A DNA stretch of 64,000 bases from Anomaloglossus baeobatrachus (Eukaryota; Chordata; Amphibia; Anura; Aromobatidae), in assembly GCF_048569485.1 (NCBI RefSeq), contig NW_027445255.1, positions 1-64,000 on the forward strand, in the 5' to 3' direction. The notes below the pieces were generated by a model. The model ran no database searches, was not told the origin of the DNA, and saw only the letters and a program-made list of their open reading frames with translations. The position numbers and the translations under genes were made by a program. Positions within the stretch are counted from its first letter, which is position 1; every line of letters starts with the position of its first letter. Positions 1 through 12,618 of this stretch are shown one piece after another.

Positions 1-180
1 CGTTCCTGGAGGTACTGCAATACCAGGTCAATGCGTGGAGTGGACAGAGCAAGCTCTTTTTCCATCTCCCTGTTCTAAAAATCCATTTAATATATGGTCC
101 CCAGATAGGGGACGTATCAGATATTAAACTGATAAGAACAGATACTACACTTGATCTTAGCCAAAAGGCCGAGAAGCGAT
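1..180 (-). ncRNA. U2 snRNA gene, copy 1 (cut by window edge)
   Basis: Residues 1-180 of U2 are present. The last 7 residues of the 187-nt gene fall before the window. Sequence otherwise matches the whole copies. Confidence 0.95.
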
Positions 181-1571
181 AACCAGAATTGGTTTGGGCC
201 TCGAGTGGCACCCTGGCCTATGCCGGACACATCTTAGGGAGAGAGAGCGAGAGGGAGACAAACCCACGCCTACACAAGACATTTTGTCACCCAAGCCAAC
301 CCTTGAAAAGGCTGCTTTGCAGAGCCAAAACAAGAAGAATGGTGCGTTTTGCAGCCGCCGCCCACTGCAATGAATCTGAATAACTCCTCCTTTAGGGCGC
401 AAGCAACTCCCCTCCCCCTTGCAGTCTTTCCAATTCACGATACAAAAAGACGGACAGGACAGGTTGCCTGACTTTCCGTCACTGCCACCCTTTGCCATCC
501 TTACCCGTAGAAAGCCCTTTCATCATCCCCAAACCCTAATCTTTTCCCTTTCCTTCCCAGCCCCCAAACCCTGCCCTCTGTACCTTTCTCACCACCCGCT
601 TCCCTTCTCCTGTCATCCCCCTACCACCCGGGAAAAAAAGAGATTGCCCCCTCCTTCCACTAGCCCACCCTCCCACCCAAAGAACAACTTCTTCTGCGCA
701 GCTTGTTTTCTAGGCAGCAGCGCTATTGTGATGTCATCGGGGGGCATTGTGACAAGCCGCCAGTGTTCCGTCTCTTCATGTTGTGCACAGTTCAAACGGA
801 AAATACATCAACAGGCAGACTACAGAAAAGCTTACTATCAAAGGTTAGAGGGGGGCTTTCTCAGAGGGCTTTTTACAGTTTTTCTATTCCAATTAGCCGT
901 TTAAGTGTACTTATTGAAAGTAGTAATTCTTTCATAGGCCGCCCTTTCTTAGTATTTGACGTTCCTTATATTGCGGTATGAGGCTTCGCAGTAGGTTGCA
1001 AACATTCATCACCCATGACTGTCCCCAATTGAGCTCAGAAGCTCAATGTCTATCATGACCTCTCTTTTAGAATGTCCAAGAGCAAGCAAACTATTCCTCC
1101 AGGAGAGGGCGCCAACAGACTACTAAAGAGATCATCATTACTCAAAGAAAACCCCAAAAACCAATGCATGATAGGAATAAACAGGTAACTTTCTTTGGAG
1201 TGGAAGCGGAGAGATCGCACCAGATGCCAATTCTAGATGTTATCACACCTGTGGTCACTGCAGCAGCAGGTGAATCCACTTTGTCCAAAAAGGGATCTAT
1301 TCCATTCAATTGCAAATGATCTAGATAAGACAGAGAACTGCAGCACGGGGACATAGCCGAGTTGGTCAGGTTGAGTGGTGATGAGTTTGCTATTTGGATG
1401 AATAAAGAAAGTCAAAAGTGTGAAAGATAAAAAACAAAAGGAGGAAGTGTGAAAAGTGAATGGGCCAAATTGAGGTGCATATGAAGACGTATGCTTTCTT
1501 CCAATTCATTAAATCGGGCTAATATGAATCAGGTGAATTGAGTTCTGCTTTTGGAAACTGGGTTAAGAAGG

Positions 1572-1758
1572 GGTGCACCGTTCCTGGAGGTACTGCAATA
1601 CCAGGTCAATGCGTGGAGTGGACAGAGCAAGCTCTTTTTCCATCTCCCTGTTCTAAAAATCCATTTAATATATGGTCCCCAGATAGGGGACGTATCAGAT
1701 ATTAAACTGATAAGAACAGATACTACACTTGATCTTAGCCAAAAGGCCGAGAAGCGAT
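1572..1758 (-). ncRNA. U2 snRNA gene, copy 2
   Basis: Whole 187-bp U2 gene. The 3' box lies at 1544-1558. Its upstream flank has one C fewer than other units just after the start region (about 1787-1790), the first of several homopolymer length changes confined to the left end of the window. Confidence 0.96.
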
Positions 1759-3122
1759 AACCAGAATTGGTTTGGGCCTCGAGTGGCACCTGGCCTATGC
1801 CGGACACATCTTAGGGAGAGAGAGCGAGAGGGAGACAAACCCACGCCTACACAAGACATTTTGTCACCCAAGCCAACCCTTGAAAAGGCTGCTTTGCAGA
1901 GCCAAAACAAGAAGAATGGTGCGTTTTGCAGCCGCCGCCCACTGCAATGAATCTGAATAACTCCTCCTTTAGGGCGCAAGCAACTCCCCTCCCCCTTGCA
2001 GTCTTTCCAATTCACGATACAAAAAGACGGACAGGACAGGTTGCCTGACTTTCCGTCACTGCCACCCTTTGCCATCCTTACCCGTAGAAAGCCCTTTCAT
2101 CATCCCCAAACCCTAATCTTTTCCCTTTCCTTCCCAGCCCCCAAACCCTGCCCTCTGTACCTTTCTCACCACCCGCTTCCCTTCTCCTGTCATCCCCCTA
2201 CCACCCGGGAAAAAAAGAGATTGCCCCCTCCTTCCACTAGCCCACCCTCCCACCCAAAGAACAACTTCTTCTGCGCAGCTTGTTTTCTAGGCAGCAGCGC
2301 TATTGTGATGTCATCGGGGGGCATTGTGACAAGCCGCCAGTGTTCCCCGTCTCTTCATGTTGTGCACAGTTCAAACGGAAAATACATCAACAGGCAGACT
2401 ACAGAAAAGCTTACTATCAAAGGTTAGAGGGGGGCTTTCTCAGAGGGCTTTTTACAGTTTTTCTATTCCCAATTAGCCGTTTAAGTGTACTTATTGAAAG
2501 TAGTAATTCTTTCATAGGCCGCCCTTTCTTAGTATTTGACGTTCCTTATATTGCGGTATGAGGCTTCGCAGTAGGTTGCAAACATTCATCACCCATGACT
2601 GTCCCCAATTGAGCTCAGAAGCTCAATGTCTATCATGACCTCTCTTTTAGAATGTCCAAGAGCAAGCAAACTATTCCTCCAGGAGAGGGCGCCAACAGAC
2701 TACTAAAGAGATCATCATTACTCAAAGAAAACCCCAAAAACCAATGCATGATAGGAATAAACAGGTAACTTTCTTTGGAGTGGAAGCGGAGAGATCGCAC
2801 CAGATGCCAATTCTAGATGTTATCACACCTGTGGTCACTGCAGCAGCAGGTGAATCCACTTTGTCCAAAAGGGATCTATTCCATTCAATTGCAAATGATC
2901 TAGATAAGACAGAGAACTGCAGCACGGGGACATAGCCGAGTTGGTCAGGTTGAGTGGTGATGAGTTTGCTATTTGGATGAATAAAGAAAGTCAAAAGTGT
3001 GAAAGATAAAAAACAAAAGGAGGAAGTGTGAAAAGTGAATGGGCCAAATTGAGGTGCATATGAAGACGTATGCTTTCTTCCAATTCATTAAATCGGGCTA
3101 ATATGAATCAGGTGAATTGAGT

Positions 3123-3137
3123 TCTGCTTTTGGAAAC
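3123..3137 (-). terminator. snRNA 3' box (reference unit)
   Basis: GTTTCCAAAAGCAGA on the minus strand fits the vertebrate snRNA 3' box GTTTN(0-3)AAARNNAGA exactly. It sits 13 bp after the U2 3' end, where the Integrator complex directs 3' end formation. The same element lies 14-28 bp beyond every U2 3' end whose flank is in the window. Confidence 0.9.
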
Positions 3138-3150
3138 TGGGTTAAGAAGG

Positions 3151-3337
3151 GGTGCACCGTTCCTGGAGGTACTGCAATACCAGGTCAATGCGTGGAGTGG
3201 ACAGAGCAAGCTCTTTTTCCATCTCCCTGTTCTAAAAATCCATTTAATATATGGTCCCCAGATAGGGGACGTATCAGATATTAAACTGATAAGAACAGAT
3301 ACTACACTTGATCTTAGCCAAAAGGCCGAGAAGCGAT
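3151..3337 (-). ncRNA. U2 snRNA gene, copy 3 (reference description)
   Basis: U2 snRNA is the RNA of the U2 snRNP. It pairs with the intron branch site and with U6 in the nuclear spliceosome. What is seen: the 5' end ATCGCTTCTCGGCCTTTTGG, branch-site recognition GUAGUA at residues 33-38, stem-loop IIb at 68-84 with the CCCC/GGGG arms, an Sm-type site AUUUUUA at 99-105, stem-loop III AGAGC/GCUCU at 124-135, and the conserved 3' domain ending GGTGCACC. The gene is 187 bp, the usual vertebrate length before the untemplated 3' A. Compared with human U2 as I remember it, pair 124:135 is A-U instead of G-C, a compensatory change that suggests a functional RNA. A PSE-like block lies upstream and a perfect 3' box downstream, so RNA polymerase II transcription by the snRNA route is expected. 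Confidence 0.98.
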
Positions 3338-3381
3338 AACCAGAATTGGTTTGGGCCTCGAGTGGCACCCTGGCCTATGCC

Positions 3382-3400
3382 GGACACATCTTAGGGAGAG
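3382..3400 (-). promoter_or_regulatory. PSE-like element (reference unit)
   Basis: CTCTCCCTAAGATGTGTCC at -45 to -63 resembles the vertebrate PSE start CTCACC-T-A and lies at the correct distance for SNAPc binding. No TATA box follows, as expected for a Pol II snRNA gene. The same block lies upstream of every U2 start, including the disrupted ones. The match is partial. Confidence 0.6.
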
Positions 3401-3502
3401 AGAGCGAGAGGGAGACAAACCCACGCCTACACAAGACATTTTGTCACCCAAGCCAACCCTTGAAAAGGCTGCTTTGCAGAGCCAAAACAAGAAGAATGGT
3501 GC

Positions 3503-3520
3503 GTTTTGCAGCCGCCGCCC
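3503..3520 (-). promoter_or_regulatory. Possible DSE: octamer-like plus GC box (reference unit)
   Basis: At about -166 to -183 the minus strand reads GGGCGGCGGCTGCAAAA: a GC box beside TGCAAAA, a 6-of-8 match to the octamer. Vertebrate U2 enhancers combine an octamer with Sp1 sites near -200, so this is a candidate only. Confidence 0.4.
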
Positions 3521-3670
3521 ACTGCAATGAATCTGAATAACTCCTCCTTTAGGGCGCAAGCAACTCCCCTCCCCCTTGCAGTCTTTCCAATTCACGATAC
3601 AAAAAGACGGACAGGACAGGTTGCCTGACTTTCCGTCACTGCCACCCTTTGCCATCCTTACCCGTAGAAA

Positions 3671-3836
3671 GCCCTTTCATCATCCCCAAACCCTAATCTT
3701 TTCCCTTTCCTTCCCAGCCCCCAAACCCTGCCCTCTGTACCTTTCTCACCACCCGCTTCCCTTCTCCTGTCATCCCCCTACCACCCGGGAAAAAAAGAGA
3801 TTGCCCCCTCCTTCCACTAGCCCACCCTCCCACCCA
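3671..3836. repeat. Pyrimidine-rich tract in spacer (reference unit)
   Basis: About 165 bp, mostly C and T on the plus strand, broken by one aaaaaaagaga run. It recurs in all units. Human RNU2 repeats carry a CT-rich tract, and a similar role in recombination has been proposed there; the parallel here is inference. Confidence 0.6.
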
Positions 3837-4728
3837 AAGAACAACTTCTTCTGCGCAGCTTGTTTTCTAGGCAGCAGCGCTATTGTGATGTCATCGGGGG
3901 GCATTGTGACAAGCCGCCAGTGTTCCGTCTCTTCATGTTGTGCACAGTTCAAACGGAAAATACATCAACAGGCAGACTACAGAAAAGCTTACTATCAAAG
4001 GTTAGAGGGGGGCTTTCTCAGAGGGCTTTTTACAGTTTTTCTATTCCCAATTAGCCGTTTAAGTGTACTTATTGAAAGTAGTAATTCTTTCATAGGCCGC
4101 CCTTTCTTAGTATTTGACGTTCCTTATATTGCGGTATGAGGCTTCGCAGTAGGTTGCAAACATTCATCACCCATGACTGTCCCCAATTGAGCTCAGAAGC
4201 TCAATGTCTATCATGACCTCTCTTTTAGAATGTCCAAGAGCAAGCAAACTATTCCTCCAGGAGAGGGCGCCAACAGACTACTAAAGAGATCATCATTACT
4301 CAAAGAAAACCCCAAAAACCAATGCATGATAGGAATAAACAGGTAACTTTCTTTGGAGTGGAAGCGGAGAGATCGCACCAGATGCCAATTCTAGATGTTA
4401 TCACACCTGTGGTCACTGCAGCAGCAGGTGAATCCACTTTGTCCAAAAGGGATCTATTCCATTCAATTGCAAATGATCTAGATAAGACAGAGAACTGCAG
4501 CACGGGGACATAGCCGAGTTGGTCAGGTTGAGTGGTGATGAGTTTGCTATTTGGATGAATAAAGAAAGTCAAAAGTGTGAAAGATAAAAAACAAAAGGAG
4601 GAAGTGTGAAAAGTGAATGGGCCAAATTGAGGTGCATATGAAGACGTATGCTTTCTTCCAATTCATTAAATCGGGCTAATATGAATCAGGTGAATTGAGT
4701 TCTGCTTTTGGAAACTGGGTTAAGAAGG

Positions 4729-4915
4729 GGTGCACCGTTCCTGGAGGTACTGCAATACCAGGTCAATGCGTGGAGTGGACAGAGCAAGCTCTTTTTCCAT
4801 CTCCCTGTTCTAAAAATCCATTTAATATATGGTCCCCAGATAGGGGACGTATCAGATATTAAACTGATAAGAACAGATACTACACTTGATCTTAGCCAAA
4901 AGGCCGAGAAGCGAT
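4729..4915 (-). ncRNA. U2 snRNA gene, copy 4
   Basis: Whole gene, identical as read to copy 3, with its 3' box at 4701-4715. It sits in a run of uninterrupted units. Confidence 0.97.
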
Positions 4916-6306
4916 AACCAGAATTGGTTTGGGCCTCGAGTGGCACCCTGGCCTATGCCGGACACATCTTAGGGAGAGAGAGCGAGAGGGAGACAAACCC
5001 ACGCCTACACAAGACATTTTGTCACCCAAGCCAACCCTTGAAAAGGCTGCTTTGCAGAGCCAAAACAAGAAGAATGGTGCGTTTTGCAGCCGCCGCCCAC
5101 TGCAATGAATCTGAATAACTCCTCCTTTAGGGCGCAAGCAACTCCCCTCCCCCTTGCAGTCTTTCCAATTCACGATACAAAAAGACGGACAGGACAGGTT
5201 GCCTGACTTTCCGTCACTGCCACCCTTTGCCATCCTTACCCGTAGAAAGCCCTTTCATCATCCCCAAACCCTAATCTTTTCCCTTTCCTTCCCAGCCCCC
5301 AAACCCTGCCCTCTGTACCTTTCTCACCACCCGCTTCCCTTCTCCTGTCATCCCCCTACCACCCGGGAAAAAAAGAGATTGCCCCCTCCTTCCACTAGCC
5401 CACCCTCCCACCCAAAGAACAACTTCTTCTGCGCAGCTTGTTTTCTAGGCAGCAGCGCTATTGTGATGTCATCGGGGGGCATTGTGACAAGCCGCCAGTG
5501 TTCCGTCTCTTCATGTTGTGCACAGTTCAAACGGAAAATACATCAACAGGCAGACTACAGAAAAGCTTACTATCAAAGGTTAGAGGGGGGCTTTCTCAGA
5601 GGGCTTTTTACAGTTTTTCTATTCCCAATTAGCCGTTTAAGTGTACTTATTGAAAGTAGTAATTCTTTCATAGGCCGCCCTTTCTTAGTATTTGACGTTC
5701 CTTATATTGCGGTATGAGGCTTCGCAGTAGGTTGCAAACATTCATCACCCATGACTGTCCCCAATTGAGCTCAGAAGCTCAATGTCTATCATGACCTCTC
5801 TTTTAGAATGTCCAAGAGCAAGCAAACTATTCCTCCAGGAGAGGGCGCCAACAGACTACTAAAGAGATCATCATTACTCAAAGAAAACCCCAAAAACCAA
5901 TGCATGATAGGAATAAACAGGTAACTTTCTTTGGAGTGGAAGCGGAGAGATCGCACCAGATGCCAATTCTAGATGTTATCACACCTGTGGTCACTGCAGC
6001 AGCAGGTGAATCCACTTTGTCCAAAAGGGATCTATTCCATTCAATTGCAAATGATCTAGATAAGACAGAGAACTGCAGCACGGGGACATAGCCGAGTTGG
6101 TCAGGTTGAGTGGTGATGAGTTTGCTATTTGGATGAATAAAGAAAGTCAAAAGTGTGAAAGATAAAAAACAAAAGGAGGAAGTGTGAAAAGTGAATGGGC
6201 CAAATTGAGGTGCATATGAAGACGTATGCTTTCTTCCAATTCATTAAATCGGGCTAATATGAATCAGGTGAATTGAGTTCTGCTTTTGGAAACTGGGTTA
6301 AGAAGG

Positions 6307-6493
6307 GGTGCACCGTTCCTGGAGGTACTGCAATACCAGGTCAATGCGTGGAGTGGACAGAGCAAGCTCTTTTTCCATCTCCCTGTTCTAAAAATCCATT
6401 TAATATATGGTCCCCAGATAGGGGACGTATCAGATATTAAACTGATAAGAACAGATACTACACTTGATCTTAGCCAAAAGGCCGAGAAGCGAT
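6307..6493 (-). ncRNA. U2 snRNA gene, copy 5
   Basis: Whole gene, exactly 1578 bp from copies 4 and 6. The upstream and downstream snRNA signals match the reference unit. Confidence 0.97.
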
Positions 6494-7884
6494 AACCAGA
6501 ATTGGTTTGGGCCTCGAGTGGCACCCTGGCCTATGCCGGACACATCTTAGGGAGAGAGAGCGAGAGGGAGACAAACCCACGCCTACACAAGACATTTTGT
6601 CACCCAAGCCAACCCTTGAAAAGGCTGCTTTGCAGAGCCAAAACAAGAAGAATGGTGCGTTTTGCAGCCGCCGCCCACTGCAATGAATCTGAATAACTCC
6701 TCCTTTAGGGCGCAAGCAACTCCCCTCCCCCTTGCAGTCTTTCCAATTCACGATACAAAAAGACGGACAGGACAGGTTGCCTGACTTTCCGTCACTGCCA
6801 CCCTTTGCCATCCTTACCCGTAGAAAGCCCTTTCATCATCCCCAAACCCTAATCTTTTCCCTTTCCTTCCCAGCCCCCAAACCCTGCCCTCTGTACCTTT
6901 CTCACCACCCGCTTCCCTTCTCCTGTCATCCCCCTACCACCCGGGAAAAAAAGAGATTGCCCCCTCCTTCCACTAGCCCACCCTCCCACCCAAAGAACAA
7001 CTTCTTCTGCGCAGCTTGTTTTCTAGGCAGCAGCGCTATTGTGATGTCATCGGGGGGCATTGTGACAAGCCGCCAGTGTTCCGTCTCTTCATGTTGTGCA
7101 CAGTTCAAACGGAAAATACATCAACAGGCAGACTACAGAAAAGCTTACTATCAAAGGTTAGAGGGGGGCTTTCTCAGAGGGCTTTTTACAGTTTTTCTAT
7201 TCCCAATTAGCCGTTTAAGTGTACTTATTGAAAGTAGTAATTCTTTCATAGGCCGCCCTTTCTTAGTATTTGACGTTCCTTATATTGCGGTATGAGGCTT
7301 CGCAGTAGGTTGCAAACATTCATCACCCATGACTGTCCCCAATTGAGCTCAGAAGCTCAATGTCTATCATGACCTCTCTTTTAGAATGTCCAAGAGCAAG
7401 CAAACTATTCCTCCAGGAGAGGGCGCCAACAGACTACTAAAGAGATCATCATTACTCAAAGAAAACCCCAAAAACCAATGCATGATAGGAATAAACAGGT
7501 AACTTTCTTTGGAGTGGAAGCGGAGAGATCGCACCAGATGCCAATTCTAGATGTTATCACACCTGTGGTCACTGCAGCAGCAGGTGAATCCACTTTGTCC
7601 AAAAGGGATCTATTCCATTCAATTGCAAATGATCTAGATAAGACAGAGAACTGCAGCACGGGGACATAGCCGAGTTGGTCAGGTTGAGTGGTGATGAGTT
7701 TGCTATTTGGATGAATAAAGAAAGTCAAAAGTGTGAAAGATAAAAAACAAAAGGAGGAAGTGTGAAAAGTGAATGGGCCAAATTGAGGTGCATATGAAGA
7801 CGTATGCTTTCTTCCAATTCATTAAATCGGGCTAATATGAATCAGGTGAATTGAGTTCTGCTTTTGGAAACTGGGTTAAGAAGG

Positions 7885-8071
7885 GGTGCACCGTTCCTGG
7901 AGGTACTGCAATACCAGGTCAATGCGTGGAGTGGACAGAGCAAGCTCTTTTTCCATCTCCCTGTTCTAAAAATCCATTTAATATATGGTCCCCAGATAGG
8001 GGACGTATCAGATATTAAACTGATAAGAACAGATACTACACTTGATCTTAGCCAAAAGGCCGAGAAGCGAT
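7885..8071 (-). ncRNA. U2 snRNA gene, copy 6
   Basis: Whole gene; its unit shows no difference from the reference that I could see. Confidence 0.97.
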
Positions 8072-9462
8072 AACCAGAATTGGTTTGGGCCTCGAGTGGC
8101 ACCCTGGCCTATGCCGGACACATCTTAGGGAGAGAGAGCGAGAGGGAGACAAACCCACGCCTACACAAGACATTTTGTCACCCAAGCCAACCCTTGAAAA
8201 GGCTGCTTTGCAGAGCCAAAACAAGAAGAATGGTGCGTTTTGCAGCCGCCGCCCACTGCAATGAATCTGAATAACTCCTCCTTTAGGGCGCAAGCAACTC
8301 CCCTCCCCCTTGCAGTCTTTCCAATTCACGATACAAAAAGACGGACAGGACAGGTTGCCTGACTTTCCGTCACTGCCACCCTTTGCCATCCTTACCCGTA
8401 GAAAGCCCTTTCATCATCCCCAAACCCTAATCTTTTCCCTTTCCTTCCCAGCCCCCAAACCCTGCCCTCTGTACCTTTCTCACCACCCGCTTCCCTTCTC
8501 CTGTCATCCCCCTACCACCCGGGAAAAAAAGAGATTGCCCCCTCCTTCCACTAGCCCACCCTCCCACCCAAAGAACAACTTCTTCTGCGCAGCTTGTTTT
8601 CTAGGCAGCAGCGCTATTGTGATGTCATCGGGGGGCATTGTGACAAGCCGCCAGTGTTCCGTCTCTTCATGTTGTGCACAGTTCAAACGGAAAATACATC
8701 AACAGGCAGACTACAGAAAAGCTTACTATCAAAGGTTAGAGGGGGGCTTTCTCAGAGGGCTTTTTACAGTTTTTCTATTCCCAATTAGCCGTTTAAGTGT
8801 ACTTATTGAAAGTAGTAATTCTTTCATAGGCCGCCCTTTCTTAGTATTTGACGTTCCTTATATTGCGGTATGAGGCTTCGCAGTAGGTTGCAAACATTCA
8901 TCACCCATGACTGTCCCCAATTGAGCTCAGAAGCTCAATGTCTATCATGACCTCTCTTTTAGAATGTCCAAGAGCAAGCAAACTATTCCTCCAGGAGAGG
9001 GCGCCAACAGACTACTAAAGAGATCATCATTACTCAAAGAAAACCCCAAAAACCAATGCATGATAGGAATAAACAGGTAACTTTCTTTGGAGTGGAAGCG
9101 GAGAGATCGCACCAGATGCCAATTCTAGATGTTATCACACCTGTGGTCACTGCAGCAGCAGGTGAATCCACTTTGTCCAAAAGGGATCTATTCCATTCAA
9201 TTGCAAATGATCTAGATAAGACAGAGAACTGCAGCACGGGGACATAGCCGAGTTGGTCAGGTTGAGTGGTGATGAGTTTGCTATTTGGATGAATAAAGAA
9301 AGTCAAAAGTGTGAAAGATAAAAAACAAAAGGAGGAAGTGTGAAAAGTGAATGGGCCAAATTGAGGTGCATATGAAGACGTATGCTTTCTTCCAATTCAT
9401 TAAATCGGGCTAATATGAATCAGGTGAATTGAGTTCTGCTTTTGGAAACTGGGTTAAGAAGG

Positions 9463-9649
9463 GGTGCACCGTTCCTGGAGGTACTGCAATACCAGGTCAA
9501 TGCGTGGAGTGGACAGAGCAAGCTCTTTTTCCATCTCCCTGTTCTAAAAATCCATTTAATATATGGTCCCCAGATAGGGGACGTATCAGATATTAAACTG
9601 ATAAGAACAGATACTACACTTGATCTTAGCCAAAAGGCCGAGAAGCGAT
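9463..9649 (-). ncRNA. U2 snRNA gene, copy 7
   Basis: Whole gene. The spacer upstream of it carries a private C-to-A change at 9957, about 300 bp before the start site, which marks this unit. Confidence 0.97.
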
Positions 9650-11040
9650 AACCAGAATTGGTTTGGGCCTCGAGTGGCACCCTGGCCTATGCCGGACACA
9701 TCTTAGGGAGAGAGAGCGAGAGGGAGACAAACCCACGCCTACACAAGACATTTTGTCACCCAAGCCAACCCTTGAAAAGGCTGCTTTGCAGAGCCAAAAC
9801 AAGAAGAATGGTGCGTTTTGCAGCCGCCGCCCACTGCAATGAATCTGAATAACTCCTCCTTTAGGGCGCAAGCAACTCCCCTCCCCCTTGCAGTCTTTCC
9901 AATTCACGATACAAAAAGACGGACAGGACAGGTTGCCTGACTTTCCGTCACTGCCAACCTTTGCCATCCTTACCCGTAGAAAGCCCTTTCATCATCCCCA
10001 AACCCTAATCTTTTCCCTTTCCTTCCCAGCCCCCAAACCCTGCCCTCTGTACCTTTCTCACCACCCGCTTCCCTTCTCCTGTCATCCCCCTACCACCCGG
10101 GAAAAAAAGAGATTGCCCCCTCCTTCCACTAGCCCACCCTCCCACCCAAAGAACAACTTCTTCTGCGCAGCTTGTTTTCTAGGCAGCAGCGCTATTGTGA
10201 TGTCATCGGGGGGCATTGTGACAAGCCGCCAGTGTTCCGTCTCTTCATGTTGTGCACAGTTCAAACGGAAAATACATCAACAGGCAGACTACAGAAAAGC
10301 TTACTATCAAAGGTTAGAGGGGGGCTTTCTCAGAGGGCTTTTTACAGTTTTTCTATTCCCAATTAGCCGTTTAAGTGTACTTATTGAAAGTAGTAATTCT
10401 TTCATAGGCCGCCCTTTCTTAGTATTTGACGTTCCTTATATTGCGGTATGAGGCTTCGCAGTAGGTTGCAAACATTCATCACCCATGACTGTCCCCAATT
10501 GAGCTCAGAAGCTCAATGTCTATCATGACCTCTCTTTTAGAATGTCCAAGAGCAAGCAAACTATTCCTCCAGGAGAGGGCGCCAACAGACTACTAAAGAG
10601 ATCATCATTACTCAAAGAAAACCCCAAAAACCAATGCATGATAGGAATAAACAGGTAACTTTCTTTGGAGTGGAAGCGGAGAGATCGCACCAGATGCCAA
10701 TTCTAGATGTTATCACACCTGTGGTCACTGCAGCAGCAGGTGAATCCACTTTGTCCAAAAGGGATCTATTCCATTCAATTGCAAATGATCTAGATAAGAC
10801 AGAGAACTGCAGCACGGGGACATAGCCGAGTTGGTCAGGTTGAGTGGTGATGAGTTTGCTATTTGGATGAATAAAGAAAGTCAAAAGTGTGAAAGATAAA
10901 AAACAAAAGGAGGAAGTGTGAAAAGTGAATGGGCCAAATTGAGGTGCATATGAAGACGTATGCTTTCTTCCAATTCATTAAATCGGGCTAATATGAATCA
11001 GGTGAATTGAGTTCTGCTTTTGGAAACTGGGTTAAGAAGG

Positions 11041-11227
11041 GGTGCACCGTTCCTGGAGGTACTGCAATACCAGGTCAATGCGTGGAGTGGACAGAGCAAG
11101 CTCTTTTTCCATCTCCCTGTTCTAAAAATCCATTTAATATATGGTCCCCAGATAGGGGACGTATCAGATATTAAACTGATAAGAACAGATACTACACTTG
11201 ATCTTAGCCAAAAGGCCGAGAAGCGAT
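11041..11227 (-). ncRNA. U2 snRNA gene, copy 8
   Basis: Whole gene with the standard flanks. Confidence 0.97.
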
Positions 11228-12618
11228 AACCAGAATTGGTTTGGGCCTCGAGTGGCACCCTGGCCTATGCCGGACACATCTTAGGGAGAGAGAGCGAGAG
11301 GGAGACAAACCCACGCCTACACAAGACATTTTGTCACCCAAGCCAACCCTTGAAAAGGCTGCTTTGCAGAGCCAAAACAAGAAGAATGGTGCGTTTTGCA
11401 GCCGCCGCCCACTGCAATGAATCTGAATAACTCCTCCTTTAGGGCGCAAGCAACTCCCCTCCCCCTTGCAGTCTTTCCAATTCACGATACAAAAAGACGG
11501 ACAGGACAGGTTGCCTGACTTTCCGTCACTGCCACCCTTTGCCATCCTTACCCGTAGAAAGCCCTTTCATCATCCCCAAACCCTAATCTTTTCCCTTTCC
11601 TTCCCAGCCCCCAAACCCTGCCCTCTGTACCTTTCTCACCACCCGCTTCCCTTCTCCTGTCATCCCCCTACCACCCGGGAAAAAAAGAGATTGCCCCCTC
11701 CTTCCACTAGCCCACCCTCCCACCCAAAGAACAACTTCTTCTGCGCAGCTTGTTTTCTAGGCAGCAGCGCTATTGTGATGTCATCGGGGGGCATTGTGAC
11801 AAGCCGCCAGTGTTCCGTCTCTTCATGTTGTGCACAGTTCAAACGGAAAATACATCAACAGGCAGACTACAGAAAAGCTTACTATCAAAGGTTAGAGGGG
11901 GGCTTTCTCAGAGGGCTTTTTACAGTTTTTCTATTCCCAATTAGCCGTTTAAGTGTACTTATTGAAAGTAGTAATTCTTTCATAGGCCGCCCTTTCTTAG
12001 TATTTGACGTTCCTTATATTGCGGTATGAGGCTTCGCAGTAGGTTGCAAACATTCATCACCCATGACTGTCCCCAATTGAGCTCAGAAGCTCAATGTCTA
12101 TCATGACCTCTCTTTTAGAATGTCCAAGAGCAAGCAAACTATTCCTCCAGGAGAGGGCGCCAACAGACTACTAAAGAGATCATCATTACTCAAAGAAAAC
12201 CCCAAAAACCAATGCATGATAGGAATAAACAGGTAACTTTCTTTGGAGTGGAAGCGGAGAGATCGCACCAGATGCCAATTCTAGATGTTATCACACCTGT
12301 GGTCACTGCAGCAGCAGGTGAATCCACTTTGTCCAAAAGGGATCTATTCCATTCAATTGCAAATGATCTAGATAAGACAGAGAACTGCAGCACGGGGACA
12401 TAGCCGAGTTGGTCAGGTTGAGTGGTGATGAGTTTGCTATTTGGATGAATAAAGAAAGTCAAAAGTGTGAAAGATAAAAAACAAAAGGAGGAAGTGTGAA
12501 AAGTGAATGGGCCAAATTGAGGTGCATATGAAGACGTATGCTTTCTTCCAATTCATTAAATCGGGCTAATATGAATCAGGTGAATTGAGTTCTGCTTTTG
12601 GAAACTGGGTTAAGAAGG

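Larger units (their letters stand above)
3338..4728. repeat. 1391-bp U2 spacer (reference; same in every unit)
   Basis: From the U2 start outward: PSE-like block, a purine-rich gagaga run (about 3391-3415), the DSE candidate, a long pyrimidine-rich tract (3671-3836), a CRE-like tgatgtca (3886-3893), about 500 bp of unique sequence with nothing I can name, a tRNA A-box-like word (4511-4522), an A-rich stretch, then the 3' box of the next gene. No ORF in it looks coding, and no other snRNA, 5S or tRNA gene is present. The other spacers lie between the U2 copies listed and hold the same elements at the same offsets. Confidence 0.85.

Noticed and set aside
1309-1317. Octamer-like attgcaaat as the U2 enhancer
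   Set aside because: It lies more than 1.1 kb upstream of the nearest U2 start, far from the usual DSE position.
3314-3655. A 113-codon frame on the minus strand overlapping U2 and its promoter
   Set aside because: It covers the U2 5' end, PSE and DSE region, whose sequence is explained by the snRNA gene. No coding signature.
3576-4139. A 187-codon open frame on the plus strand, repeated in most units
   Set aside because: It runs through the pyrimidine tract, has low-complexity Pro/Ser composition and no known domain. It survives only because the units are homogenised; in the first two units small indels change it freely.
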